Positions 34,396-45,387 of a stretch of DNA of 64,000 nt are shown one piece after another. The position numbers and the translations under genes are program-made. Every line of letters begins with the position of its first letter. The first letter of the stretch is position 1. A model generated the notes under the pieces. It ran no database searches. It had not been told where the DNA came from and saw only the letters and a program-made list of their open reading frames with translations. Source of the DNA: Rhinopomastus cyanomelas (taxonomy: Eukaryota; Chordata; Aves; Bucerotiformes; Rhinopomastidae); contig VXBP01004363.1 in the NCBI GenBank assembly GCA_013400115.1, positions 186,001 to 250,000 on the forward strand, written 5' to 3'.

Positions 34396-36379
34396 ACCCA
34401 GAGAATTCTGCAGTGATTATGACCTAGTCTTACAGTATAGTTGTTGTTGATGTTTCCTTGTCTTTCTGCAGAACTCTGACACTATTATAAACCGTTATGT
34501 GTTATACATACCAGAGAGTTGACTACACTGGCTATTTTCAAACCTACACCGAAATACATTCATCTTGTTTCTTCTTTTCAAGTATTTAAAACGCTTTACA
34601 TCTTAAAGCATATTACATCATTATTTGTATTTATTCATTTGTTACAGGACATTGTTTACCTTTCTGATGTGAATTGGTTTTTAAAATCCTCGCTAGTTTT
34701 ATAGTTTTAACTAGGTAAATTAGAATTTTTTTTTCCAAGGGCTTGGTTCCTTGGTTTCCTAAGGGAGGAAACTTCACATGGCCATTTCTCTGTTGTGTGG
34801 AAGGAAGACGGAGAGAAAAAAACAATGCTATCAAAGATATTAGCCAGGGATATTCAATTTGAGGTAGTAAAACTGCTCGCGAGCATGTGGCAAGCCACCT
34901 GAGGAAAGATATCAAAGCAAAAAACATTGGTGCACTCACAATAGCAACAGCCATCAGGAAACCCTAATTGTCTTTGCTATCCATGGAACTCTGATTTTCC
35001 CAATATAAAACTCATGTACCAGAAAAGGCAGCTTATGCAAGTTATCCTCACGGCTCAGCACAATCTGCCTTTAGAATTACTCGTGAGACTTTGGAGCAGC
35101 ACTGTAAGTAGGGTAAGATGAAGTTAGAAAGCTCTGCTCCACTGAACTCCATGGCAAAACTCCCTTTTGCATTAATGGCACCATAATGTCGTCCCCAGTG
35201 GGCGAAGGGTAGAGTTTCACTGAGCATGTACAGGAAGATTAGTCTGTAATCCCTTCAGAGGAAACGGAGTGACTGCTGTTACTGTGCTTGTGTTTTTAAA
35301 TGAAGCTGCTTGTGCTAAGGAGAAGGTAGAGCAGGGGAGCATCTTGCTGCACAGCAAACAGCCAGGTTTAGCTCCTAGTTTTGGTGAGATGTCAGAGGGG
35401 TTTTGGAGGAACTGCTCTGCGGCATCAGTGGGGACCAGCCACTGCATCGTGTTGATCTACTCTCATGTGAATGTTGCTCTTGATGAAAAGGGAGATTGTA
35501 CTGCTTGTGCAATGCAGAGAAACTTTATAAGCCTGTTTGGGGGAGCCAAGAAGACTGTGGGATAATGGCAAAGAACAAGTAGTGTTAGGAATGAAACCCA
35601 GTAAGATTGTGAATTAATTAACTGCTGTGGAATGGGAAGGACTGCTCATTTCAAAGGAAAACTTCTTTTCAGGCAGTAGAAACTAGCAGAGTCACTAGAA
35701 AATTGTTCTGTACTCAGCAAGCCAAAGCACATGGTAACCAAGTTAGCACAGGTCAAGAGAAAGGATGTTGATTGCTTTACCTCATAAGCAAGAGAATGGG
35801 TAAAAGTCAGAATGATCAATTTAGATAGAGAGATAAGCTATTTTTACATTCCCCAGCAACAGAGAACACAAATGGCCATGAAGCAATGTTGAGAACCCTT
35901 CTGAGAATCTCAGGCTGCTGTGCATAGAATATACAGCTATGGTGGCATCTGTCACCCAGGGTGAACGGCTTTGCCATCCCATTCATCGCTATTACATGCA
36001 ACCAAACTGAATAATTTCTTACACAAGCAGCTCAAACTTAATCTTAACTTTACATAGTTATTCTTTTGTCCTCCAAGCTCCTCCAAGGCAGCTAAGTCTA
36101 GACAGATCTGCTCCAATATTCAGAAAGACTCTTCATCTAGTTTCCAGTCTAAATATATTCATGGGCCATTTGTGTCCATCTGCTGCACAGCAGCCTTCAG
36201 CTTGAATCTTTTCTGTCCTATGATTTTTCCTACACAGCAATTAGATCTTCTCTTATCCTTCATTTTGCTGACCAAATAGCCCAAATATCCCAGTTCAGGC
36301 TATATAGATACTTTTGTCCACTTCTCTCTTTATGACTTTCCTTGTTTATTGTTTTGCTTTTTTTGTCTCCATTAGTCCT
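34396..36379. other. Unique sequence, 2 kb without CR1
   Basis: No gene supported. A 98-codon open frame at 35269-35565 (plus) has no domain I recognise, and another frame opens on the opposite strand over the same bases. Confidence 0.5.
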
Positions 36380-36478
36380 ATCATAGAACCACAGAACAGT
36401 TTCAGCTAGAAGAGATCTTCAAGATTGTCAAGTCTAACCTTTTCCTACCTCATCATCTCCACTACACCATGTCCTCTC
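36380..36478 (-). mobile_element. CR1 type E-like tail, minus strand
   Basis: Plus-strand sequence ATCATAGAACCACAGAACAG, then TTTCAGCTAGAAGAGATCTTCAAGATTGTCAAGTC, the reverse complement of an E-like tail, followed by a decayed 3' UTR (CACTACACCATGTCC). Confidence 0.78.
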
Positions 36479-36879
36479 TTTGATTCAGCAAGTATCCATT
36501 GACTGGTTAGAGACAGGAAATGTTACCATACCTTCAGCTGGAAAGTTTCTGAACTACAGAGGAAACACAGACTAAAGTAAACTTTCAAGCTATTGCCAAA
36601 CAACATACCTTCAAACAACAACCAGACCAGCAACTAAGCAACAGGAAAATAAAACTATTCCTTTTATCTCAAGGAATGAGGGCTATTCCTTCTAAGAAAA
36701 ATGTCCTATGCACACTCTTCTCTTAAGTATTTGCACAGATTTCCTGAGTTACTCTCTTCCTGAGCATTTGACATGAAATTTGCCACAGATAATGTCTCTC
36801 AGAAACATTGTAGAAAGTGTGCCTTGATAAACAGGCTTTAAAATTTGCTGTTGTTTTTTGATGCTTCTTTTAGATGAGG
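36479..36879. other. Unique sequence
   Basis: Nothing recognised. Confidence 0.55.
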
Positions 36880-36977
36880 CCCTAGGGAATAGGGTTTAGT
36901 GGGCAGGGTGGGGTTGGGTTGACAGTTGGACTTGATCTTGGAGGTCTCTCCCAACCTTAATCATTCTATGGTTCTAA
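36880..36977 (+). mobile_element. CR1 type F tail
   Basis: About 100 bp: GGGTTTAGTGGGCAGGGTGG, TTGGACTTGATCTTGGAGGT, CTCTCCCAACCTTAATCATT and TCTATGG. It matches in reverse complement the 3' end of the F copy at 51778-52176. Confidence 0.8.
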
Positions 36978-37407
36978 CCAATTAGTCATAAGACTTTGTG
37001 CTTTGCTAACAACCATAATCAGGAGAGTTCATGGGTGCTACAATTAAATTGAAGGTATCAGGTAACTTCTGTAATTAGGAGTAACTTCATCATCAACTCT
37101 ATTCAAAAGCTACAGAAAAAAACCCCAACCAAGTCCCATAGAATTGTTTGAACAACAAGTTCTAAGATTTGACCTTAAAACTCAAAGGCTTTGTCAGTGA
37201 TTTTTATGTCTTCTGTTTTTCTTTTGATTTTACCAATTTTTTAATTCAATCAATACAGGGAAAAAATCAAGAAAGAAACTATAATTAAGCTATGCCTTAG
37301 TACATAATTGAAGTATAAATATTGTGTGCATTGTTGGTATTTATATATTCGTTAATTCTATATCATGTATTGTTATAATATTCACTTTTATTTGTTATAG
37401 AATAACA
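36978..37407. other. Unique AT-rich sequence
   Basis: Strongly AT-rich. No gene or repeat evident. Confidence 0.55.
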
Positions 37408-37537
37408 AAATCATAGAAACATTAGGGATTGGAAGGGACCTCGAAAGATCATCTAGTCCAATCCCCCTGCCACAGCAGGATTCACTTACACCAAGTCATA
37501 CAGTCGGTCAGGGTTAGAAGGGACCACAGGATCATCC
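37408..37537 (-). mobile_element. CR1 type A double tail (junction class 1), minus strand
   Basis: On the minus strand the A tail (GGATGATCCTGTGGTCCCTT, then CTGACCGACTGTAT, 37498-37537) runs straight into a B tail (GACTTGGTGTAAG onward, 37408-37497). The junction is the same as at 24043/24044. It is probably the 3' end of the A element whose body lies at 38143-39826. Confidence 0.88.
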
Positions 37538-37543
37538 TTGCAG

Positions 37544-38142
37544 CACAAGAAATGAGCATCCCAACAAGGAATAAGTCAAGAAAGGGAACCAAAAGACCTG
37601 AGTGGTGAACCAGGGAACTGCTAGGCAAACTGAAGAAGAAGAAGAAAGCCTATAGGTGATGGAAGGAGGGGATGGCCACTTGGGGTGATTATGAGGCTCT
37701 GGTGAGAGAATGTAGGGATGCAACTCCTTGGAATTAAACCTTGCAAGAAAAGTAAAGGGCTTCTTCAAACAAATTGTAGGTAAAACTAAAACTAGAGGCA
37801 ATGTAGAAACCCTGCAGAATGAGGTGGGTGCCCTGGACACAGAGGATACATAGAAAGCAGAGATACTCAATGCTTTCTTTGCCTCTATCTGTAGTTCTGG
37901 GGGCTGTCTTGAAGACTGCTGTGACTCCAGAGGAAGTTGAGGCAATAGATGAGCCTGCCTCGGTTGATGAGGACTTGGTTAGGGTTAAGTTGAATGGATG
38001 TACACAAATCCATGGGTCCTGAAGGGATGCACCTGCAAGTGCTAAGGGAGACGGTGGAAGTCATTGCTAGGCCACTCTCCATCATCTTTGCTAAGTCCTC
38101 AGGATCAGGAGAAGTACCTAGAGACTGGAGGATAGCAAATGT
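37544..38142 (+). mobile_element. CR1 type B internal segment, inverted inside an A element
   Basis: Covers the ORF2 linker and the start of RT: codons for RKGTKRPEW-like, WGDYEALVREC-like, then HKSMGPEGMHLQVLRETVEV (open from 37994). It ends at GAGGATAGCAAATGTC without a 3' tail. The flanking CR1 parts are type A on the minus strand. About 650 bp or more of the A element, covering the C-terminal domain, is missing at this spot. Confidence 0.88.
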
Positions 38143-39738
38143 CCCTCTCCTCAGGGCTACTCTCCAGCCAATCACTGCCCAGGCTGTATTTGTGCTCCGG
38201 ATTGCCTCGACCCAGATGCAGGACCTTATGCTTGGTCTTGTTGAACGTCACGAGGTTGGCTTGTGCCCACCACTCCAGGCTGTCCAGGTCCCTCTGGATG
38301 GCATCCCTGCCCTCCAGTGTGTCTGCTGCACCACACAGCTTGGTGTCATCAGCAAACTTGCTGAGGGTGCACTCAATACCTTTGTCCATGTCACCTACAA
38401 AGATGTTGAACAAGACTGGTCCCAGGATCACCCTGTGGGACTCCATTTGTCACTGGCCTCCACTTGGACATGCATCCATCAACAACCACTCTCTGGGTTC
38501 TTTACCCTTCTAGTGGCCCACCCAACAAAGCCATGTTCCACTACCTTGGAGATCAGAATGTGGTGTCAAAGGCTTTTCTCATGTCCAGGTAAATGACATC
38601 AGTTGTCTTCCCCTCATCCATTAATGAGTTGGCCTCCAGATTTCTCAGGCAGGATTTGCCCTTGGTGAAGCCATGCTGATTGTACACAATCACCTTTTCA
38701 CTATTCTCCTGCTTCAGTAGTGCCTCAAGGAGGATCTGCTCCATGATCTTACCAGGCACACAAGTGAGACTGACTGGTATGTAGTTCCTTGGCTCCTCCT
38801 TCCTACCCTTTTTGAAAATAGGAATTATTTTTTCCCTTTTCCCATCGGTGGGGACTTCACCAGACTGCCATGGCTTTTGGAATATCATAGAGAGGAGTTT
38901 AGCAGCCTCATCTGCCAGTTCTCTCAGTAACCATGCATGTACCCCATTGGGGCCCATGGACTTGAACACCTTCAGGTTCTTCAGGTGATCACAAACCTGA
39001 TCTTCACTTATGATGGGCAGTTCTTCCTTGCACTCCCTGCAATTATTTTCCATAACTCCAGGAGTGTGGCTGGAGGCCATTGAAGTGAAGACTGAGGTAA
39101 AGAAGTCATTGAGAACCTCAGCCTTTTCAATGTCATATGTGACCACATCACCTTTTCTGTTGGTTCCTCTACAATTTGGAGGAGGAATTTGTCATCTATG
39201 CAATCCAAGAATAACCTGGATTGCTGGTGCCTTGCTGTGTCGTCCCTCTGGCAGATGTCAGGGTGGTTGAAATCCCCCATGACAACCATGGCCTGTCACC
39301 TGGAAGCTGCTACTATTTGCCTGTGAAGGGCCTNTACTACTTGCCTGTGAAGGGCCTCATCTGCTTGCTTCTGCTGGGTGGGTGTAGGGGTCTCCTGTCT
39401 TCCCTTTTATTTTAACCCACATACTCTCAACACAGCTCATCATTCTGGCCCAGGTGGAGCTCTGTTGATTCCAACTGGTCACTGATATAGAGGGCAATGC
39501 CTCCCCTTCTCCTTCCCTGCCTAACCTTCCTAAAGAGCTTGGACTCATCTTTCCCTACATTCCAGTCGTGGCAATCATCCCACCAAATTTCAGTAATGGC
39601 CACTATGTCATGGCATCCCAGCAGCACAGTGGCCCTTAATTCATCCTGTTTGTTGCCCAAGCTCTTTGCATTTGCATAGAGGCACTTCAGCTGGGCTGGC
39701 CCTGTCCTCCTCTTGTACCAATTGCCCTTGATTTCCAC
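38105..39738 (-). pseudogene. CR1 type A ORF2 remnant: endonuclease, linker, RT
   Basis: Minus-strand order: GNWYKRRTGPAQLKCLYANA with the APE-type endonuclease motif AITEIWWDD; GGIALYISDQLESTEL; GDFNHPDICQRDDTARHQQS (39008-39289). The endonuclease C-terminal SDH region is deleted after LLQIVEEPT. Then come VTYDIEKAEVLNDFFTSVFT, LKNLKVFKSMGPNGVHAWLL, YNQHGFTKGKSCLRNLEANS and VIYLDMRKAFDT (38553-39146), and finally CTLSKFADDTKLCGAADTLE with the FADD box at 38345-38356. Frames differ between blocks. It is a dead element carrying all catalytic regions except the endonuclease C-terminus. The listed interval runs slightly past the CR1 edge at 38143 because the open frame does. Confidence 0.88.
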
Positions 39739-39826
39739 AGACTGTCCTGGTGCATCATTCCTGGCTTGCCCCAGGGCAAGTTGAGGGTTGACTGGCTCTC
39801 CATCCGTCTGCTGCTGGTGAGTTACT
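38143..39826 (-). mobile_element. CR1 type A body with endonuclease start, minus strand
   Basis: The most 5'-complete CR1 in the window. Reading on the minus strand from 39826, codons are continuous from QQQTDGEPVNPQLALGQARN through the endonuclease start, then RT, and stop at WLESSPEERD next to the inserted B segment. The 3' tail was displaced to 37408-37537. ORF1 and the 5' UTR are not seen. Confidence 0.93.
39311..39357. other. 23-bp repeat around a single N at 39334
   Basis: The unit TACTATTTGCCTGTGAAGGG plus CCT (39311-39333) is followed by one N and then by nearly the same unit (39335-39357). A single unknown base between two copies of a sequence suggests unresolved contig overlap rather than a true duplication. 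Confidence 0.8.
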
Positions 39827-40954
39827 TAAAAATGCAAACTCCTCCTTCTCTATCTACATCTCTACTGATGCAAAATTACAGATTATCTCATTTAGAGCAT
39901 TCTAAACCACAAGGGCCTTCATACTGATGGAAACATCTTCCCTAGACACCTCTTTTCTATCTTTTTTTCTTAAGGCAAAAGTTAATAGGACTACTTTAAG
40001 GATAACTGCACTAGCTGATAATTCTGTTGTAGCCATATAATACTTATTGCTTCTCTCTCCAGTTGGAAAATGTGCTGTCTGGGGCTCACGGTTCTTTCCA
40101 AAAGGCACCAGCCTAGCTTGCTTCCGGTTCCTGATGTGCTCTAGTGACTGTTGTGCTTAATTAGCACTCAGACACCATTTCTTTTTGTTCTTAGCTGAGC
40201 CAGCTGGTAACTCTATTGACTGAGCAGTTTTAGCACTGTCTGGTGAGATGGAGTTGACAACTCCTTTTTAAGTCACTTGCTCTGTATATTAATGACTGAA
40301 TTCTGCTCAATTTGCCTTCACTGGGTGAAACAAGGGCAGAATTGATCTTGAAAAGGTGAGGAGTATTAGGATGCTGCTCCAAAGTTGTTCTGCTCTTATA
40401 TTCCCTCAGCAGACCCGCTCTTTTAACAATTAAGGAGGGTAGAACCCCTGCCGATGCTGTGAGGTTGAGATTATATAGTGAGTAAATTCAGTTGCAGGTT
40501 GCCAGCTTCAGCAAAGTTGCAGAGGTGTAAATGAGAACACAACTCAGTAGGAGTCTTGAAATAAGGCACTCTCAAAAAGCATTTGGCCTTGGTATTGGCA
40601 GAGTTGTCAACATAATGTTCATCATCCATTCCTGTGTCACCTCTTGGCAGCAGAGTTATTTCAAGTGCTGGGTATCCTCCACTGCAGCTGTGAGGTCACT
40701 CATGTAAATAGTTTGTGAGCCTCATAGGCTTCAATAGGGCATCAGTGAGAACCAAGCATGGCTGGTAGCGCCAGCTGTCCGTATGAACTTCTCAAGGTGA
40801 TCAAGCCGTCATGCAGAATCTCAAACTATGCTTTGGAGTCAGCTAGGCATCTGAAAGTGGTGCACTCAAGCTCTTTCCTTCAGGAGACCCTTTTGTCCTT
40901 TGTTTTGCCACATCAAAAGCATCAGTGGCAGAAAGAAAAGTCATGCTTATAGAT
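39827..40954. other. Unique sequence
   Basis: No gene supported. The first few hundred bases could be a further decayed 5' part of the A element, but I cannot show it. Confidence 0.5.
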
Positions 40955-41125
40955 ATCAGAGAATTGTCAGAGTTGGAAGGGACCTCTAGAGATCATCAGG
41001 TACAACTCCTCACAATGGGCTGCCTACAGCACATTGCACAGAGCTGCATCCAGGGAGGGGCAGTGGTTGAGTATCTCCAAAGCAGAGGACTCCACAGCCT
41101 CTCTGGGCAGCCTGTGTCAGGGCTT
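40955..41125 (-). mobile_element. CR1 type G 3' end, minus strand
   Basis: Plus-strand sequence GTTGGAAGGGACCTCTAGAG then ATCATCAGGTACAACTCC, and further GAGTATCTCCAAAGCAGAGGACTCCACAGCCTCTCTGGGCAGCCTGTG. It is the classic avian CR1 3' end in reverse complement. The reading frame is broken. Confidence 0.88.
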
Positions 41126-43670
41126 TTTCATTTATTATTTTGATTAAAGGCTAAGACTACCTTTCTGTGCTTACATGAAAATTGGTGTTTTATCCCACTA
41201 AAAAAGGGTTGGTATAGCCTAAGAATGAGTTTGTCAGGAAAAGGAAAGAGAATCGTACCAGGTCACCTGGTTTATTTACTTGCACTTCCCAGAAGGTGCA
41301 GGAAGAAACAGAAGGTCTTTATGAGTTACTGGAGACTTGTACCACACACACATATTCCCAGAAAACATGCCAGCTGAAAATCCTAGAGTTATTAAACTCT
41401 TGGTCATTTTCATTGCCACCTGGATTCTAAGCATCACAGCAGTGGAAAACCATGTGTTGAAGATTAAAGTTACATAGTTAGGCAAATGAGTCAGGAGATG
41501 TGGATTAAATAATGCTGATACCATGTCCTTTTTCAAATTGTCTTCTTGTACATGTTCTGTATTGCCTAAAGTATTTGACATTTGCTATTCATACTGAACA
41601 GGAAATCATTTCAGCACTCAATTATAGAAATAGAACCTGAACCAAAGCTATTCTGATGTCTAATGAACTAGTGGAGGACTCAGTTAGCTGATTGGATCCA
41701 TCTAACCAGAGTGGTAATAAACACCATTAAAGCCACATTATTGTTCTTTCTTTGAAAAAAAAAAGTATAAACAATTCAGAATTTTCTCTACTGAGTATTT
41801 TATCAGTCAATGCATGTCCTAATTTGGCTGCTCTAACCTGAGGTGAAACACAGCTTCTGCAATGCATGCCTGAAGTCCAAATACACACTTGAAACACTGC
41901 TTGAGCCAGAAGGAACAGAGTAGCTGAAATGAATTATTTAGTTAGATCCTTTTTTACATGAGATTTACATTGTGAGTGGTTTAGCATCTCTTCATTTTAA
42001 GGAATACTGCTGCTTTGTGCAAAGTACAGGAGATACTCCTCTCAAATAAGTAAAAAATAAATCCAGTGTAATCTGTTGCCCTGGAGTTTTGCGACCCTAT
42101 AAACAAATGTCCCAAAAGCACTAGGAAATGGTCACATGTAAAGTGAATCTGAGCATCACTAGTGTTGAATAGGACTTAAATGCATGTTTGAAATACAGTT
42201 TTGCTCTTCCTAGTGTGTGTGGGAATGTGTGGGAAACAGCTGGATTAAAATCCCACCTCCACAGTTCCTCCGCTGAGCTTCATCAGTAAATAAGATTGCT
42301 CTAAGATACCTCTTAAAATTGTTTGTGGCTTTGTTTTGTTTTCTGTAAACTGTAAACGAAACCATTTTAAAAGGGGAGTTCATTCTAGCCTTTCATCTAA
42401 TATTGAAATTTCCATAGCAAACATTTCAGACACAAACATATGTCAGTGTCTCTCCGTTTAGGTGTAACAATGTCTAAAACACAGATGTCTGATCTCACTA
42501 GGCTGGGCTGGATTTGCCTGAACTGATCACCTGGATCTCCATTGCATTTAGCAGACAGAGCATGGCTGCCCTGAAAGGTAACCCAGGATGTTTGTATGCT
42601 GAGCAAGCATCCATCTCAAACCAATCATTTTCTTGCCCACACATGGAAAAGCATGAAATCACAACCATGTTACAGCTGGTGGGCAAACAGGCCTGATGCA
42701 GGGCCCAGTTTGGGACCCTAAAAAAGTTAAGACAGAGGGCTACCTGATCTCTTCCTTTGCATCAAAAGCTTGCCTTGCATTGAGGACCTGCGTGCCACAG
42801 ACACCAGACAACTAAGTCTACATGACAAGCTGCCTGTAGGTTCCTAGCCAAGCACCATGCCACTTTCCAGGCATTGGGAACTAGAGGAGGTGTTAGCAGC
42901 TCTGCTCCCTGGAGCATTCTTTCAGACACAGCAAAATCATCTGGATTTTATTAGCTTTTTTCAAAACTTTTTTTTGGCCAAATGCTTTGGAAATGGGAAA
43001 ATTAATCAGACGTCTACCCTTTTCTGAGCTTTTCCATTCCAGAGTCAAAAATGTTTGATAAAATAAAAGCAACTCCATCAGATGTTGATCAAAGAACCTG
43101 CACAGCTGGTGCTTCAGCAATAGTCTAAATCCCCTCACTCATGTTTACATTTGCAGTATTTTCAAGAGCACTGGCAGAATATACCATTTCTATACATTTC
43201 CTGAATAGCCTAGACCTACTACACAATGATCTGAGGATGGCCATCCTCTCTGTCTCTGCTGTGTTGTGCTTCTGTCACTGACAGGGCACAAGTGTCCTTG
43301 TGAGACAGTAAGTGCCAGATGTGATTGCAGATGAATTGTTCACAAAGAATCACATCTGCCAATATATTTTATAGCTACATGTTTTCTAACTATCTATTTC
43401 AACAAAAACCCCTTTGTAATAGAACTTTCAGGCAATTTGCAAGTTTAAGAAAAGTTATCTTGTAGCAAAAACCCTTCAGTGAATAATTTCTATGCAGTTA
43501 CAGACACTTCAGCAGCAGATGTGATTTAAAGTGGAAGTTCAAAAACATTAGTGAGAATGACTGTTTTTTCTGTAACTGCAACCCCACAATGACACTAAAG
43601 TAGTAAAGACTTCTGGGGTAGAATGTGATTTAAAACTACATATTTCTTGGCCTTTGTCTTCATAAGTATC
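41126..43670. other. Unique sequence, 2.5 kb without CR1
   Basis: No gene supported. Overlapping short frames on both strands near 42400-42700 have no domain. Confidence 0.5.
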
Positions 43671-43740
43671 CTCGTGAAGCTGCTGGAGAGGGTCCAGCGT
43701 AGGGCAACGAAGATGATGAAAGAGGTGGAGCACCTCCCTN
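43671..43740 (+). mobile_element. CR1 type B fragment ending at an N
   Basis: Seventy bases encoding KLLERVQRRATKMMKEVEHL and P, an uninterrupted and well-preserved ORF2 segment, cut at a single N (43740). The remaining ~400 bp to the CR1 3' end are absent on the other side. The likely cause is an assembly join. Confidence 0.85.
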
Positions 43741-44559
43741 ATTACAATTAAATGAAAAAATAAACAAACAGGTACTTGATCGACATGATGTACTCTGCTG
43801 ATTTCAATCCGTGAAATCTGGGCTTTCTGTGTTAGTACAAAATCCATCCTACTCTCATAGAGACTGAAATGTCATTTTTCATGGGAAATGATTTTTTTAT
43901 AAAACTATATCTGCCAATTTTATTCCGAACACTGCTTTTACTTTGAAAATTAGTTTAGTTTAAGAAATGTTCTGTAGACTCTAGGCTGGGTGACTTCATT
44001 CAAGACTTTAAAATACTTCAAAGCAGAAGGAACTAGTAAAGGTTATTATACATGTGATCTTGTTCCTGACTGATACAAATCAATGTGTCCAGTGACACCA
44101 GCATAGCTTTGCTGATATTATTGCAGTTAAGTAGCTCACTTACAGAAAATTATTGGGGAGAGTAGCTTGTGGCAATTTACAGCAAGTATAAGGAATTAAC
44201 ATGATTGTGCCTGTCTGTTTGAACTCATTTTCCTTTGTATTTTCTTCTCTTCTTCCAGCTTTGACCTGTTTTCTGGGTGAGGTTTTTTGTACATCCCACT
44301 CTAGTCCCCAGCATTGTCAACCCCTTTCACCATGGGGTGACGATACTTGGATTGTCCTTTGTTGCAGCGATAGACACCCAGGAAGCCTTTTGCTATTAAT
44401 TTTTCCAGCAGTTCATACATACTGGGTTGTATAATTTCTGTCCAGCTGCTCCCTTTAGCAACAGCATAGACCAAAACCTGCATTTCATAAAATGAACCCT
44501 ATAGAGGCTTCAATTTACATTTTATCACAAGAATGATGATGGTAGCTAAACAGAGTAAC
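43741..44559. other. Unique sequence
   Basis: No gene or repeat evident. Confidence 0.55.
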
Positions 44560-45135
44560 CAAGTTAAAAATTGCAATATGCTATTGCGAAACCCCACAGG
44601 ATTCAATTTTCAGCTGAGACATCAATGAAAACACATTAGAAATCCAATTAACTGGTTTGCTAGGCTGATCTAGGTGATACCAGAATAACCACGCAATTCC
44701 ATCAGACAAAAACCTCACAAATTAACGCCAGCTCAGAGTGCTGGGTTTATGTTTAGTCTCCACAAAGCATGAAAAGCTGCTGTGTCAATAATGCAAGGCA
44801 ATTATGTCGTTATCTGCTCCCAAAGCTCTATCAGTCAACACAATCTTTCCACTGAAAGAATTCATGTTCCAAATAAAACTCGGTAGCGTACACTGACAAA
44901 TCATTTTTCCATTTAAGATAACGCAATTAAAGTTGATTTCTCATTAAATTTTCCCTCTTCTCAAAAACCAGGAAGGAAAGCCCTGCGGGTTCAAACTTTA
45001 ATTATTTAAATGCTTATAAAATATACGGCTTGTGAGGTCTGGATGAGCAAATAAGTTGAGGGAATGCCAGGACCAGGCGTTTCAAAACACTGAAGCGTTT
45101 AGAGTAATTACTAGTTAAACCTGGAAAGCACTTAG
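44560..45135. promoter_or_regulatory. Candidate conserved non-coding element (enhancer-like)
   Basis: About 570 bp of AT-rich sequence that still holds about a dozen CpGs (for example in GCTATTGCGAAA, ACTCGGTAGCGTACACTGAC, AAGATAACGCAATTAAAG, GAAGCGTTTAGAGTAATTAC), far more than neighbouring AT-rich DNA. TAAT/ATTA homeodomain-type cores are frequent (CAATTAAC, CAATTAAAG, TTTAATTATTTAA, GTAATTACTAG). There is no frame and no repeat, and the nearest CR1 piece is about 0.8 kb upstream and 2.8 kb downstream. Conservation itself cannot be seen from one sequence, so this is inference. Confidence 0.38.
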
Positions 45136-45263
45136 AGAAAGGTAAGAAATGCCAGAGGGAACGGGAGAAACAACCATTCACCATCTAATCTTATTACTTC
45201 TATATTTAATCTGTAAAAACTATAGGGAAAAGGTAATTGATGTTACATTTGAGGTTGTTGATT
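45136..45263. other. Unique sequence
   Basis: Short stretch between the enhancer-like block and the minisatellite. Nothing recognised. Confidence 0.5.
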
Positions 45264-45387
45264 CTGTAAGGTGAGGAGGGACTCTGTAAGGTAAGGAAAG
45301 AGGGAACCTGCTGAGGTAATGAAAGGAAAGGGGGAACTCGCTAAGGTAAGGGAAAGGGGAACTCACTAGGGCAAGGAAAGGGGGAAC
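45264..45387 (+). repeat. Purine-rich minisatellite, about five units
   Basis: Five imperfect units of about 24 bp with the pattern CT.TAAGGTAAGGAAAGGGGGAA (units start near 45264, 45284, 45308, 45339 and 45364). Most units contain AGGTAAG or AGGTGAG, which resembles a 5' splice site on the plus strand. No coding frame. Confidence 0.82.

Noticed and set aside
35269..35565. 98-codon plus-strand frame
   Set aside because: No domain, an opposing open frame over the same bases, and no regulatory context.
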